The translations under genes were made by a program, and so were the position numbers. Below, piece by piece: positions 14,389 to 22,051 of a stretch of 39,772 nt of DNA. Source of the stretch: a virus; the IMG/VR virus record IMGVR_UViG_3300033145_002134, positions 1 to 39,772 of that record; one strand, given 5' to 3'. The notes under the pieces are model-generated. The model saw nothing but the letters and a program-made list of their open reading frames with translations. It had not been told where the DNA came from and did no database searches. Numbering within the stretch: position 1 is the first letter of the stretch; every line of letters begins with the position of its first letter.

Positions 14389-17113
14389 AAATAAACGCCT
14401 CGAGAGAGTCTTTTCTAGTTTTTACTGTAAGATTATCCTTCCTAGTTGCCACGTCCAGGGAATCCTTTCTCGTTGTAACCTCTACTTGTTCCTTTCGGAG
14501 AAAAACATCCAATTGGTATATGGCAAGCGGCGCATAAAGAATTGCATCCCCAGTAAATGTTTTGTATGCTCTGCCTGTCAGTACAGCATCAATTGAGAAT
14601 GTTTTTGTAACTACTATCCGCAGCATAGCATCGAGTGTAAAGGTCTTTGTTGCCTGCAGCATTATCCAGGCATCAGCAGTGAAAGCCTTTATTGTTGTCA
14701 GCTGCAGTATAGCGTTAATCTCAAAGGTTTTCAGGCTCACCGACCTTAGTACGGCATCCGCGCTGAATGTTTTGGTAACAACTATACTTAGTATAGCGTC
14801 TGCAGTAAAGGCCTTGCTCCCTACCTGCATTAAAATGGCATCAGCCTGGAATGTTTTTGTTTCCTGCTTTCTGAGGAAAGCGTCCGCAGTAAAAGCCTTT
14901 GTGAACACTGCTCGCAAGTATGCGTCTGCCTGGAATGTTTTCGAATATGTCCCTTGCAGTAATGCATTTGCAGTAAATGATTTGGAGTAACTTATTCTGA
15001 GTAATACATCTGCAGTAAAGGCTTTTGTCAGCCTGTCAACAACTACCGCATCTGCTATGAATGTTTTCGTTTCTGTTGCTTGTAACCAGGCATCGGCACT
15101 GAATGTTTTGCTGTACCTATTTACCAAAATACCGTCAGCCAAGAATGTTTTTGTTTGCACGGCTTGCAGCACTGCATCTGCTTCGAATGTTTTCGTGTAC
15201 GTTCCTTTTAGAATTGCGTTGATTGAAAAGTTTTTAGCGTCTGCCGCTTCCAGGATTGCGTCCATGGAAAAACTTTTTGTAAGGCCGCTTGCTTTCAGGA
15301 TTGCATTTGCTTCGAAAGTTTTGGTGAGCCGTTCAACAACTACAGCATCAGCCTCGAATACTTTTGTAAATGTGGCTAGGAGAATTGCGTCCGCTTCAAA
15401 TTCTTTGGTTCCAACTATCTGCAATGTAGCATCTGCACTGAAGGTCTTTGTCAGGTCAGAGGCTTTCAAGAAAGCATCTGCGATGAATGTTTTTGTTGCG
15501 GTCCCGAACAGTATTGCATCAGCTGAAAATGCTTTAGTAAACACCGCTCGCAAGTGAGCATCTACTGTGAATGTTTTCGTGAGCCTATTTATTAAGATAG
15601 CGTCAGCCTCAAAGGTCTTGCTGAATGTGGCCTGCAGCACAGCGTCAACATCAAATGTTTTAGTCAACCTGTCAACAAGTACAGCATCGGCCTCAAAGGT
15701 TTTGGTTGCTGTTGAAACCAGGAATGCGTCCGCTGAAAATGTTTTTGTCAAGCCCTGTGCCTGCAAGTATGCATCCACTATAAAAGTTTTTGTAAGCCGA
15801 TTTATCAGGAGTGCATCGGCTGTGAAGGTCTTGGTTACTACAGGGGATATGAGTATTGCATCTGCTGCAAAGGTTTTAGTCAGGCCAGATTGTTTCAATA
15901 ATGCATCTGCCTCGAATGACTTAGAATAGGTCCCCTTGAGAATTGCATCAGCTGTAAAATATTTAAAATTTGTACCAACCCATGCATCCATTGTGAAAGT
16001 CTTCGTCAGGCCAGAAGCTTTTAGTATAGCATCTGCTGTGAATGTTTTTGCGTATCTTCCTAATTCATCAAATTTAACAGCTATATCTGTCCAAGTGGCA
16101 GAAGAAGACCAATCAGTACCACTATTTGCTGATTCGGTATAAGTACAGGTGGCTCCGCCGTATGTTTCATTAACATATACTGCACTATTTACAGTAGCCA
16201 TGGCCGATACTCTCCAACAATTAGAACTATCTACAGAATTTGGAGATTTAAGGACTATTCTGTACTGACTTCCATTTGCAAAAGTTATAGGAGAACTAAA
16301 AGATGCGTACGTCCAGTGGTAGCTTGTAGATTCAGATGTTCCTGCCGGAGCTATTTCTCCACTATCTATAACATCTTCGGCATCCGGGCCTCTAATTTCA
16401 TATTGTAATGCACCTGCCGGAGTTCCTTGTCTTCTTATAATAATTTCTAATCCTCTAACGGTTTGCGCCCCGGCGATTGTAATTAATTCTCCTTTCCAAT
16501 ATGCTCCATAACAGTTTTCAGTGTAGCCATAAGTGTAAGGCTGGCCTTCATACGTTGCATCATCATACTCAATGATAAATACTCCTGAGCCACTAGTACC
16601 GCCCCAATCAGCACCGCTGTTAGTTGATTGTTTAAATTCTAAACTCGAATCAACATAATTAGAATCATTATCTGCTTGGTTTCTTGGAGTGCCAATAACG
16701 GGTGCGGTGTAAATACCTCTCGATAAGTGTGCATGATTACTTCCGTCTATTGTTCCGCTTTGATACTGAATTCTGATTGCATAAGTAACTCCAGCAGTTA
16801 AATCGACTGTTTCTCCTAAAGTGAAAGTATTCCATGCTCCATCTGCAATTTGTTGGTCTACATATCCGGAGTTAGTTGCCCCAAGCCAGGTGCCATCCGG
16901 CTCATCCGAACCATCAACTGCTTGTAATCCAATTCTATAAGTCGGACTTGTTCCTGTAACTGTGTTTGAATCTATGCGAATAGCTGAAACAGTTTTTGTG
17001 TTTTGAGCCGTGAATATTATGGCTATTTGGTCGGTAGCAGCATCTAATGGAATTGATGCTACAGTATAATTCAATGCAGATTCATGTCCAAAAAGATAAT
17101 TACTTGTTCCCAT
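14384..17113 (-). CDS. Giant virion-surface protein with about 36 KTFxADAIL repeats
   Basis: 909 residues. Residues about 1-350 form two beta-rich (jelly-roll/carbohydrate-binding-like) domains, the second starting near residue 180; both end in similar SNSGxDW...F/I stretches. Residues about 354-862 are a near-continuous array of about 36 repeats, mostly 14 residues long (xTKTFxADAxLxxx, variants with 13 or 15). The last 47 residues switch to a basic tail with three TRKDSL/TRKDNL units. No catalytic motif is seen. It most likely forms a long fibre or surface stalk with an N-terminal binding head. GAGG precedes ATG 17113. Near relatives in the window: 17444-18337 and the N-terminus of 4649-5086. 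Confidence 0.7.
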   Translation of the reverse strand: MGTSNYLFGHESALNYTVASIPLDAATDQIAIIFTAQNTKTVSAIRIDSNTVTGTSPTYRIGLQAVDGSDEPDGTWLGATNSGYVDQQIADGAWNTFTLGETVDLTAGVTYAIRIQYQSGTIDGSNHAHLSRGIYTAPVIGTPRNQADNDSNYVDSSLEFKQSTNSGADWGGTSGSGVFIIEYDDATYEGQPYTYGYTENCYGAYWKGELITIAGAQTVRGLEIIIRRQGTPAGALQYEIRGPDAEDVIDSGEIAPAGTSESTSYHWTYASFSSPITFANGSQYRIVLKSPNSVDSSNCWRVSAMATVNSAVYVNETYGGATCTYTESANSGTDWSSSATWTDIAVKFDELGRYAKTFTADAILKASGLTKTFTMDAWVGTNFKYFTADAILKGTYSKSFEADALLKQSGLTKTFAADAILISPVVTKTFTADALLINRLTKTFIVDAYLQAQGLTKTFSADAFLVSTATKTFEADAVLVDRLTKTFDVDAVLQATFSKTFEADAILINRLTKTFTVDAHLRAVFTKAFSADAILFGTATKTFIADAFLKASDLTKTFSADATLQIVGTKEFEADAILLATFTKVFEADAVVVERLTKTFEANAILKASGLTKSFSMDAILEAADAKNFSINAILKGTYTKTFEADAVLQAVQTKTFLADGILVNRYSKTFSADAWLQATETKTFIADAVVVDRLTKAFTADVLLRISYSKSFTANALLQGTYSKTFQADAYLRAVFTKAFTADAFLRKQETKTFQADAILMQVGSKAFTADAILSIVVTKTFSADAVLRSVSLKTFEINAILQLTTIKAFTADAWIMLQATKTFTLDAMLRIVVTKTFSIDAVLTGRAYKTFTGDAILYAPLAIYQLDVFLRKEQVEVTTRKDSLDVATRKDNLTVKTRKDSLEAFIS
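14528..16054 (-). repeat. Array of about 36 coding repeats, period about 42 bp
   Basis: Each unit encodes [L/A/F/Y]-T-K-[T/A/S]-F-x-[A/V/I/M]-[D/N]-A-x-[L/V] plus 3-4 variable residues. The conserved positions alternate hydrophobic and small residues, as in beta-strand solenoids. Codon choice varies strongly between units, so the array is old or diversified rather than a recent tandem expansion. Units ending in VNR, VDR or INR are always followed by L/Y/R-[TS]-K, hinting at a higher-order pattern. Confidence 0.85.
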
Positions 17114-17115
17114 AA

Positions 17116-17355
17116 TTATACCTCTTTAGAATATGCGTTCCACAATTTCGAATCTTCTGCTTTTGTCATTTGAGATTTCAATTCATCCAATAATGAATCT
17201 ATCCATTTTTCCACATTAGTCTGATTAAAACTCGATGAATCAAAATGGTTAAATTTTGAAAACACATCAAAACTTTCTCCAGCTGAAGGAGCAAATTCAA
17301 CTTCAATATGTATTCCATTTTCATCCCAATTAACTTTTTTTAGTGTTGCTATCAT
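17116..17355 (-). CDS. Small protein between the two repeat-protein genes
   Basis: 79 residues from ATG 17355, preceded by AGGAGG. It has an N-terminal beta-like part (LKKVNWDENGIHIEVEFAPS), then an aromatic/Asn-rich stretch (FDVFSKFNHFDSSSFNQTN) and a C-terminal helix (KWIDSLLDELKSQMTKAEDSK). Its position between two fibre genes suggests a fibre chaperone or small virion protein. A similar small gene (18410-18580) lies upstream of the other repeat protein. No family recognised. Confidence 0.65.
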   Translation of the reverse strand: MIATLKKVNWDENGIHIEVEFAPSAGESFDVFSKFNHFDSSSFNQTNVEKWIDSLLDELKSQMTKAEDSKLWNAYSKEV

Positions 17356-17402
17356 CCTTCCCAACCTCCTGGTCTGTTTCTTTCTTTGCTAAAATCTTTC
17401 AT
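17352..17402 (-). CDS. Micro-ORF with strong ribosome site (16 aa)
   Basis: ATG 17402 is preceded by GGAGGGATTTGA; the ORF MKDFSKERNRPGGWEG ends at a TGA that overlaps the next start (ATGA at 17355-17352). It may be a real peptide or a translational-coupling leader for the 79-residue protein. Confidence 0.35.
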   Translation of the reverse strand: MKDFSKERNRPGGWEG

Positions 17403-17444
17403 TCAAATCCCTCCAGATATTTTTTTATAAATCTTCATACGCAT
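17403..17444 (-). CDS. Micro-ORF coupled to the repeat protein stop (13 aa)
   Basis: ATG 17444 lies in a TGATG overlap with the stop of the second repeat protein, with GGGAG upstream. It encodes MRMKIYKKISGGI and stops directly before the next micro-ORF start at 17402. Probably a coupling leader rather than a functional protein. Confidence 0.3.
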   Translation of the reverse strand: MRMKIYKKISGGI

Positions 17445-18337
17445 CACGCTCTCCCTCTTAGCTCAGCCTCAATATTTGGATTCCTAAGTTGTACAATCAT
17501 GTGGTACCTTGCCATTGGCACATAGAGAATCGAATCGGCTGAAAATGTTTTTATTAAATTACCTGTCAACACTGCATCCAAAACAAAGGTCTTTGTCCCA
17601 ACTAATCTTAGAACCGCATCCGCTGTAAAGGTTTTTGTTAATACCAGGACAACCCAGGCATCTGCAATAAATGTTTTTGTCTGTGTTGCTTTCAGAATTG
17701 CATTTGCCCCGAAGGTTTTCGTTGCTATTAACCTCAATACAGCGTCCACACTGAATGTTTTTGTTTCAGTTTTCCTAAGCACTGCATCTGCAGTGAACGC
17801 CTTAATATATGTTCCTTTCAGGATTGCGTTCACTGAAAAAGTCTTCGCCGTTACAGCAGTCAATATCGCATCAGCAGAAAATGTTTTTGTAATTCCAGAT
17901 TCCTTCAAATAGGCGTCCGCAGAAAATGTTTTTGTGAGCCTGTTAACTAATACACTATCCGCAATGAATGTTTTGGTATTTACTGCTGAAACCAGTATTG
18001 CATCAATCGCAAAGGTTTTTGTTTCCGTGGCCTTCAGTATTGCATCAACTGAAAAGGTTTTAGTTTGGCCCAAGGCTTGCAGGAAAGCGTCAGCTTCAAA
18101 CGCCTTAGTGAATTCCTTCCTCAAGAAAGCATCCGCTGTGAATGTTTTTGTAAGCCGATTCACTAGGACAGCATCAGCTTCCAGAGCCTTCGTTGATGTT
18201 GCCTTCAGTATGGCGTCAGCTGTAAAAGTTTTTGTTCTCCTGTTTATCAGAATAGCGTCCGCTGTGAATTCATTATAAATTACGCCATAGTACGATTGCC
18301 CGTACCTTCCAGTTCCATACAGTGCTGATTCTGCCAT
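17444..18337 (-). CDS. Second KTFxADAIL repeat protein (about 18 repeats)
   Basis: 297 residues from ATG 18337, chosen for the GAGGATGAGG ribosome site. A short N-terminus rich in Gly/Tyr (MAESALYGTGRYGQSYYGV) leads directly into about 18 repeats (residues about 22-274). The last repeats and exit sequence (DAVLTGNLIKTFSADSILYVP, then a short basic end) match the corresponding part of the 909-residue protein, so the two are paralogues that share a C-terminal plan, but this one lacks the N-terminal binding domains. It may be a short stalk, an alternative fibre or a donor for repeat exchange. Confidence 0.7.
   Translation of the reverse strand: MAESALYGTGRYGQSYYGVIYNEFTADAILINRRTKTFTADAILKATSTKALEADAVLVNRLTKTFTADAFLRKEFTKAFEADAFLQALGQTKTFSVDAILKATETKTFAIDAILVSAVNTKTFIADSVLVNRLTKTFSADAYLKESGITKTFSADAILTAVTAKTFSVNAILKGTYIKAFTADAVLRKTETKTFSVDAVLRLIATKTFGANAILKATQTKTFIADAWVVLVLTKTFTADAVLRLVGTKTFVLDAVLTGNLIKTFSADSILYVPMARYHMIVQLRNPNIEAELRGRA
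17516..18274 (-). repeat. Array of about 18 coding repeats, period about 42 bp
   Basis: Same 14-residue unit as the array at 14528-16054. Units such as KTFTADAILKA, KTFSVNAILKGTY and LTKTFTADAFLRK recur in both arrays, which points to exchange or duplication between the two genes. Confidence 0.85.
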
Positions 18338-18409
18338 AGCCTCATCCTCTGAGCCTAAGAATCCAGCACACACGCAATAGGAATCTTTCAGCTATTAACT
18401 TTCTAAATA

Positions 18410-18580
18410 TTATAACTCTCCCGAGCTTGGGATTTCCTTTGCTTCAACATTGTCCTTTGCCAGATAGCCTTGCTTATCGAGCAAGTGCATAACTATTTCA
18501 GACAATTCTTCAAGAGTCCAAGTTCGCGGTTCTTTTTCCAATGTTGTTTTGAATTTTATATGTATTGCTTCTAACGCCAT
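18410..18580 (-). CDS. Small hypothetical protein of the fibre cassette (56 aa)
   Basis: Starts at ATG 18580 after GAGGTG and ends at TAA 18410-18412. The sequence MALEAIHIKFKTTLEKEPR...WTLEELSEIVMHLLDKQGYL has an N-terminal strand and a clear central amphipathic helix. It sits between a lectin-like protein and a repeat protein and resembles in place the 79-residue protein before the other repeat gene. Function unknown; chaperone or fibre linker is a guess. Confidence 0.6.
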   Translation of the reverse strand: MALEAIHIKFKTTLEKEPRTWTLEELSEIVMHLLDKQGYLAKDNVEAKEIPSSGEL

Positions 18581-18590
18581 ATTTCTCACC

Positions 18591-19259
18591 TCAGTCGTTG
18601 TAAATAAAAGGCCAGTAACTTCCTCTCGCTATTTTTATGTAATCTAAATGCACTTCTGTTTCAGGGGGGCTTGCCGGATAATTCCAAGGTCCAATTTGCG
18701 TAAGTCCATTATAGATAGTATTTGGGTCTGCAGAATCTCCGGCTCCGTCATAAACCCAATCAGCACCATCGTCTTTTGAAAAAAAGGAAAAGGAATTCTG
18801 CCTAAATAGAATTCTGATGGTCCACCAGCTTACATTGTCGAATGTTTTGTCGAATTGCTTTACATAAGCATTGGTTGAATCGAAGTACCAGACGCTGTCT
18901 TCTGAAATTGCGACCGTATGCCTGTAGGTTCCTTGATATACGGATAAAAGAAAACAGTCCAATGTACCGACTGTTCCATCAAATCCGCCAGCCAGCTTGT
19001 CGAATTTAATTTTAAATTCAACAGTAATGTTAGGACTACGCTGAAATGCTCCTGCAAAATTTTGAAGAACAGCTGCGCTGTTTGTTCCGCCTGAATCTCC
19101 TGCAACCAGATGAGCTTGACCAGCTGGGTCTATTTCTATTGTTGCAGTTCCTAATGGGTTTTGTGTCCATCCGGTTAAATCATCAAAATCATCATCAATG
19201 CTTAAGAATCTCAAATCATCTACCTCGTGCGTAAATCCTAGAGTTTTTCGAACTGCCAT
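18591..19259 (-). CDS. Lectin-like (concanavalin-A-type) surface protein, paralogue 3
   Basis: 222 residues from ATG 19259 (AGGTG upstream). It shares with the next two genes the blocks DPAGQAHLVAGDSGGT, FKIKFDKLAGG, SEDSVWYFDSTNAYVKQFD, DNVSWWTIRI, FFSKDDGADWVYDG and ETEVHLDYIKIARG. These are alternating strands of a jelly-roll with Asp/Asn/Trp loops, the usual look of LamG/concanavalin-like sugar-binding modules. It likely contributes to host receptor binding; the catalytic residues of a glycosidase are not evident. Confidence 0.65.
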   Translation of the reverse strand: MAVRKTLGFTHEVDDLRFLSIDDDFDDLTGWTQNPLGTATIEIDPAGQAHLVAGDSGGTNSAAVLQNFAGAFQRSPNITVEFKIKFDKLAGGFDGTVGTLDCFLLSVYQGTYRHTVAISEDSVWYFDSTNAYVKQFDKTFDNVSWWTIRILFRQNSFSFFSKDDGADWVYDGAGDSADPNTIYNGLTQIGPWNYPASPPETEVHLDYIKIARGSYWPFIYND

Positions 19260-19267
19260 AACATCAC

Positions 19268-19936
19268 CTAAATATCCCAATCAATCGGATAGTATTCTCC
19301 TGCAGCTATTTTAAAATAATCAATATGCACTTCCGTTTCAGCTGGGCTTGCTGGATAGTTTTGAGCTATCAGCTGAATCAATCCAGGAAATCCTGCATTT
19401 GGATCTCCATCATCGCAAGAGCCCCAATAAGCCCAATCTCCATCATCATCTTTTATAAAAAGGATTATTGATTTCGCAAAATGAATAAGCCTTATTGTGT
19501 ACCACGAAACATTATCCAAAGAAGCAGTAAATTGCTGGACATAACCATTCGTAGAATCATAAAACCACACGCTATCATCAGAAATCAGAACATAATTCAC
19601 ATGGACTCCTGTCAAAATACCTATTAAAAAACAGTCCAATGTAGCGGTAGTTCCATTATAACCTCCAGCTAATTGGTCAAACTTAATTTTAATTTCCGTT
19701 GTAAAAGATGAAAGGTATTGTTGAAAAATATTGCTTCTATATGCTCTTGCGGTGCTGTCAGTTCCGCCTGCATTTCCGGCTTTTAAATGAAGCTGGCCAG
19801 CTGGACTTATCTCTCGCAATGAAGTTCCTATTCCGTCAAGTACCCAGCTTGCAGTATCATCCCAAGGCTCGTCGATGTGCAAATACCGTATATCGTGAAT
19901 GTCCTGCAACCGAGCTAATTCTTTGTACTCACTCAT
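19268..19936 (-). CDS. Lectin-like surface protein, paralogue 2
   Basis: 222 residues. It has the same block order as its neighbours (SPAGQLHLKAGNAGGT, IKIKFDQLAGG, SDDSVWFYDSTNGYVQQF, DNVSWYTIRLI, KDDDGDWAYWG, ETEVHIDYFKIAAG). It differs most in loops between blocks, as expected for binding surfaces under selection. The ATG at 19936 overlaps the stop of paralogue 1 (ATGA). Confidence 0.65.
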   Translation of the reverse strand: MSEYKELARLQDIHDIRYLHIDEPWDDTASWVLDGIGTSLREISPAGQLHLKAGNAGGTDSTARAYRSNIFQQYLSSFTTEIKIKFDQLAGGYNGTTATLDCFLIGILTGVHVNYVLISDDSVWFYDSTNGYVQQFTASLDNVSWYTIRLIHFAKSIILFIKDDDGDWAYWGSCDDGDPNAGFPGLIQLIAQNYPASPAETEVHIDYFKIAAGEYYPIDWDI

Positions 19937-20586
19937 GGCATAATCATCCCCGGTGCGAACTTCACATAGTCCATGTGAATTTCTGTTTCAGCAGGACTTG
20001 TTGGGTAATTAATTACCCACATTAAAATTCTTCCATTAAGTATGGTATATGGGTCTGCGTTTCTACAACGACCTAAAAAGTTCCAGTCAGCGTCATCATC
20101 TTTAGCAAAAACTAAGGTAAAATTCGAATCAAAAATCAACCTGATGGTGTACCATGAAACATTGTCGAAAGTGGTGTCGAACTGTTTTACATGGACATTT
20201 CCAGCAGTGTAGTACCATACGCTGTCAGAAGTAAAGGTAACCACATGCATATATACTCCTGAATAATGTCTAAATTGGAAGAAATCGTTTGTCGCACCGG
20301 GAGTCCCAGTCCATCCTCCAGCTAACTGGTCGAATTTAATTTTGAATTCTACAGTCATTGTTTGGAGATTTGTCACTAAGCTATCAAGATACTTACCGCC
20401 AGTACTGTCTGTTCCACCTGCATCTCCAGCTACCAGATGCAATTGTCCAGCTGGGCTTTCTTCAACAGTGCGTGTTCCTGTGCCGTAAGTTGTCCAATCA
20501 GTAATATCTTCCCAATCTTCATCCTTTATGAGATTTCGGGTATCTACTATATCAGAATAATGAGCCCTTCCTTTGTACGCAGTCAT
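19933..20586 (-). CDS. Lectin-like surface protein, paralogue 1
   Basis: 217 residues from ATG 20586 (GAGG seven bases upstream; an alternative ATG at 20592 overlaps the previous stop). Blocks SPAGQLHLVAGDAGGT, FKIKFDQLAGG, SDSVWYYTAGNVHVKQFD, DNVSWYTIRLI and ETEIHMDYVKFAPG align with paralogues 2 and 3. Tandem triplication of a binding module directly after a fibre-like gene suggests a receptor-binding repertoire or a hetero-oligomeric tip. Confidence 0.65.
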   Translation of the reverse strand: MTAYKGRAHYSDIVDTRNLIKDEDWEDITDWTTYGTGTRTVEESPAGQLHLVAGDAGGTDSTGGKYLDSLVTNLQTMTVEFKIKFDQLAGGWTGTPGATNDFFQFRHYSGVYMHVVTFTSDSVWYYTAGNVHVKQFDTTFDNVSWYTIRLIFDSNFTLVFAKDDDADWNFLGRCRNADPYTILNGRILMWVINYPTSPAETEIHMDYVKFAPGMIMP

Positions 20587-20588
20587 AA

Positions 20589-20915
20589 TCATTCCTCAAC
20601 ACAAACATAGAGCCTTCCTTCATCAACTTGGTACACTACTTTTCCAAGAACAGGAGTAAGCGCATCTCTCGCTGTTGCATCTGCCACATTATGCACCACT
20701 AAATCTTTTGCTTGATTGCCTTGAAATTCAGCATCAGCATTTACTGTTAGAATCTCACAATCAACATTCCTTGAGGAATCAATAACCTCGGTTCCCTGAA
20801 TCTCAAGTGAAAGAGTATTCAGTTTGTGTGTGCCATCGTGAATGTAGTCATTGATATCATTCTGCCGTGCTGCAGTTATTAGGTCCCCATTCGAAACATC
20901 TGCCAAGTCTGCCAT
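20589..20915 (-). CDS. Tail-fibre/baseplate-like protein
   Basis: 108 residues beginning MADLADVSNGDLITAARQNDINDYI, a pattern common at the N-terminus of phage fibre and baseplate-wedge proteins, followed by repeated short strands (SLEIQGTEVIDSSRNVDCEILTVNADAEFQG) that look like a beta-helix fibre, and a C-terminal DALTPVLGKVVYQVDEGRLYVCVEE cap typical of fibre tips. AAGGTGGG precedes ATG 20915. It probably forms a stalk or base for the lectin-like proteins that follow. Confidence 0.6.
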   Translation of the reverse strand: MADLADVSNGDLITAARQNDINDYIHDGTHKLNTLSLEIQGTEVIDSSRNVDCEILTVNADAEFQGNQAKDLVVHNVADATARDALTPVLGKVVYQVDEGRLYVCVEE

Positions 20916-21094
20916 TACTTCCCACCTTCCTTATTTTTCCACTTTAAATAATCCGCAAGGTCGCCCCCTCCAATACTAATCTTTCGGATATTGGAAAACC
21001 AAGCAAAAACATCTTCTCTTTTAATTCCAGGCATGTCTTTAAGGAATAATTCTGCCTGCGCACTGAAATAAATTTCTACTTCTCTCCTAGTCAC
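20915..21094 (-). CDS. Small hypothetical protein (59 aa)
   Basis: Starts at GTG 21094, supported by GGTG upstream and an overlap with the preceding stop; longer in-frame starts at 21106 and 21130 are possible. The product is helical with several aromatic residues (EIYFSAQAELFLKDMPGIKREDVFAWF) and a conserved-looking DLADYLKWKNK end. It lies between a conserved virion-associated protein and the fibre gene. No family recognised. Confidence 0.55.
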   Translation of the reverse strand: MTRREVEIYFSAQAELFLKDMPGIKREDVFAWFSNIRKISIGGGDLADYLKWKNKEGGK

Positions 21095-21644
21095 TTTTAT
21101 CACCATCCTTTTTCTTAACCAAAATTGCATCAGCAGCTGCTTGAGTATTATCTCTTTTCACAATTACTGCCCCTACAGAAAAATGCTGCTCGTCATAGCA
21201 TTTCGTTTCTGCCGGAATAGGATTCCCAATCGCATTGTAAGGAGCCTCCCTCCATATGCCTGAAAGCTCAACGTGCCCGTCCTCAAAAACGTAAGCTATA
21301 TCCTGCACGCTCCGGCCGCCAATGGTTGCCTGCCATCCAACTAGATAAATAATTGACCTGCCAATAGGCTTAGCTTTAATATCTCTGGCCCCTCCACCAA
21401 ATTTGTATTTCTCCAGGACTCTACGCCTGTAAATTAGTCTTCGACCTGGCTCCAGGTACATTTTGAAAAGAAGCTGATCCGGCACCGCTTTCGGTTGAAT
21501 AATTCCGGCTTTCCTTATTTCAAAAGCAGAAAGCTTACTCCGGTCAATGTCCGGGTACTTGTTTTCTTTTCCATCTTCCTCGTATTGAGATAATTCTTTG
21601 CCGTCATTATAAACAGCCTTCCAGTAAATGCTTGAGTGCATCAT
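21087..21644 (-). CDS. Conserved virion-associated protein of unknown function
   Basis: 185 residues from ATG 21644, in an ATGA overlap with the endonuclease stop and after GGAGGAG. It opens with an IYWKAVYNDGKELSQYEEDGKENKYPDIDRSKLSAFEI segment, a beta-rich domain (RLIYRRRVLEK, SIIYLVGWQATIGG, DIAYVFEDGHVELSG) and a hydrophilic end with one degenerate ADAILVKK unit reminiscent of the repeat proteins. The first segment recalls proteins found in varied phages and archaeal elements, but no function could be named. Confidence 0.55.
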   Translation of the reverse strand: MMHSSIYWKAVYNDGKELSQYEEDGKENKYPDIDRSKLSAFEIRKAGIIQPKAVPDQLLFKMYLEPGRRLIYRRRVLEKYKFGGGARDIKAKPIGRSIIYLVGWQATIGGRSVQDIAYVFEDGHVELSGIWREAPYNAIGNPIPAETKCYDEQHFSVGAVIVKRDNTQAAADAILVKKKDGDKSD

Positions 21645-22021
21645 TCTCTCCTCCGTAATGTTTCCGAGAATTTCTGAGCAGTTTCTTTCTTCAGAACAAG
21701 TTCTGGCAAAATCCATTCAGTAAATCTTAAGCAATCATAGAAAGAACGAAGCGTCCAACAGTACTGTGGACTCCAGTGTTTTTTCCAGCTCTTTTGTCGC
21801 CCTCTTCTCTGCAAAGAGCCGCCTAAATTAGAAACAATATAATCCAGGACGAATTTGTCCCTTTCAACTAAAGCAATCCTGATAAAAGGGCTTACTCTTT
21901 TCCTATCTTCAACATAGAAATTGCCTTCACCATCAATCATTCCGGCAAGCCAGCATTTAAATTTCTCGCTTACTTGGAAATTAAGTCTGCATTCTTTTCT
22001 GTTTGTTTTATTGGAGTCCAT
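21641..22021 (-). CDS. LAGLIDADG homing endonuclease (single-motif)
   Basis: 126 residues with one LAGMIDGEGNF motif at 25-35, the helix and acidic residues of the LAGLIDADG family, so it should act as a homodimer that cuts a long DNA site. The following FYVED and IRIALVERDKFVLDYIVSNLGG parts fit the DNA-binding saddle. It is free-standing: genes on both sides have intact frames, and it is chained to the next gene by ATGA. GGAGGAGG lies about 11 bases upstream of ATG 22021. It could mobilise itself and flanking fibre genes between related viruses. Confidence 0.85.
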   Translation of the reverse strand: MDSNKTNRKECRLNFQVSEKFKCWLAGMIDGEGNFYVEDRKRVSPFIRIALVERDKFVLDYIVSNLGGSLQRRGRQKSWKKHWSPQYCWTLRSFYDCLRFTEWILPELVLKKETAQKFSETLRRRE

Positions 22022-22051
22022 TGTATTGGTCGCCTCCTCCCTTTTGTTTCT

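Noticed and set aside
14528-18274. CRISPR array or DNA-level satellite for the 42-base period
   Set aside because: Units are conserved at amino-acid level with divergent bases and stay in frame; there are no identical repeats or spacers.
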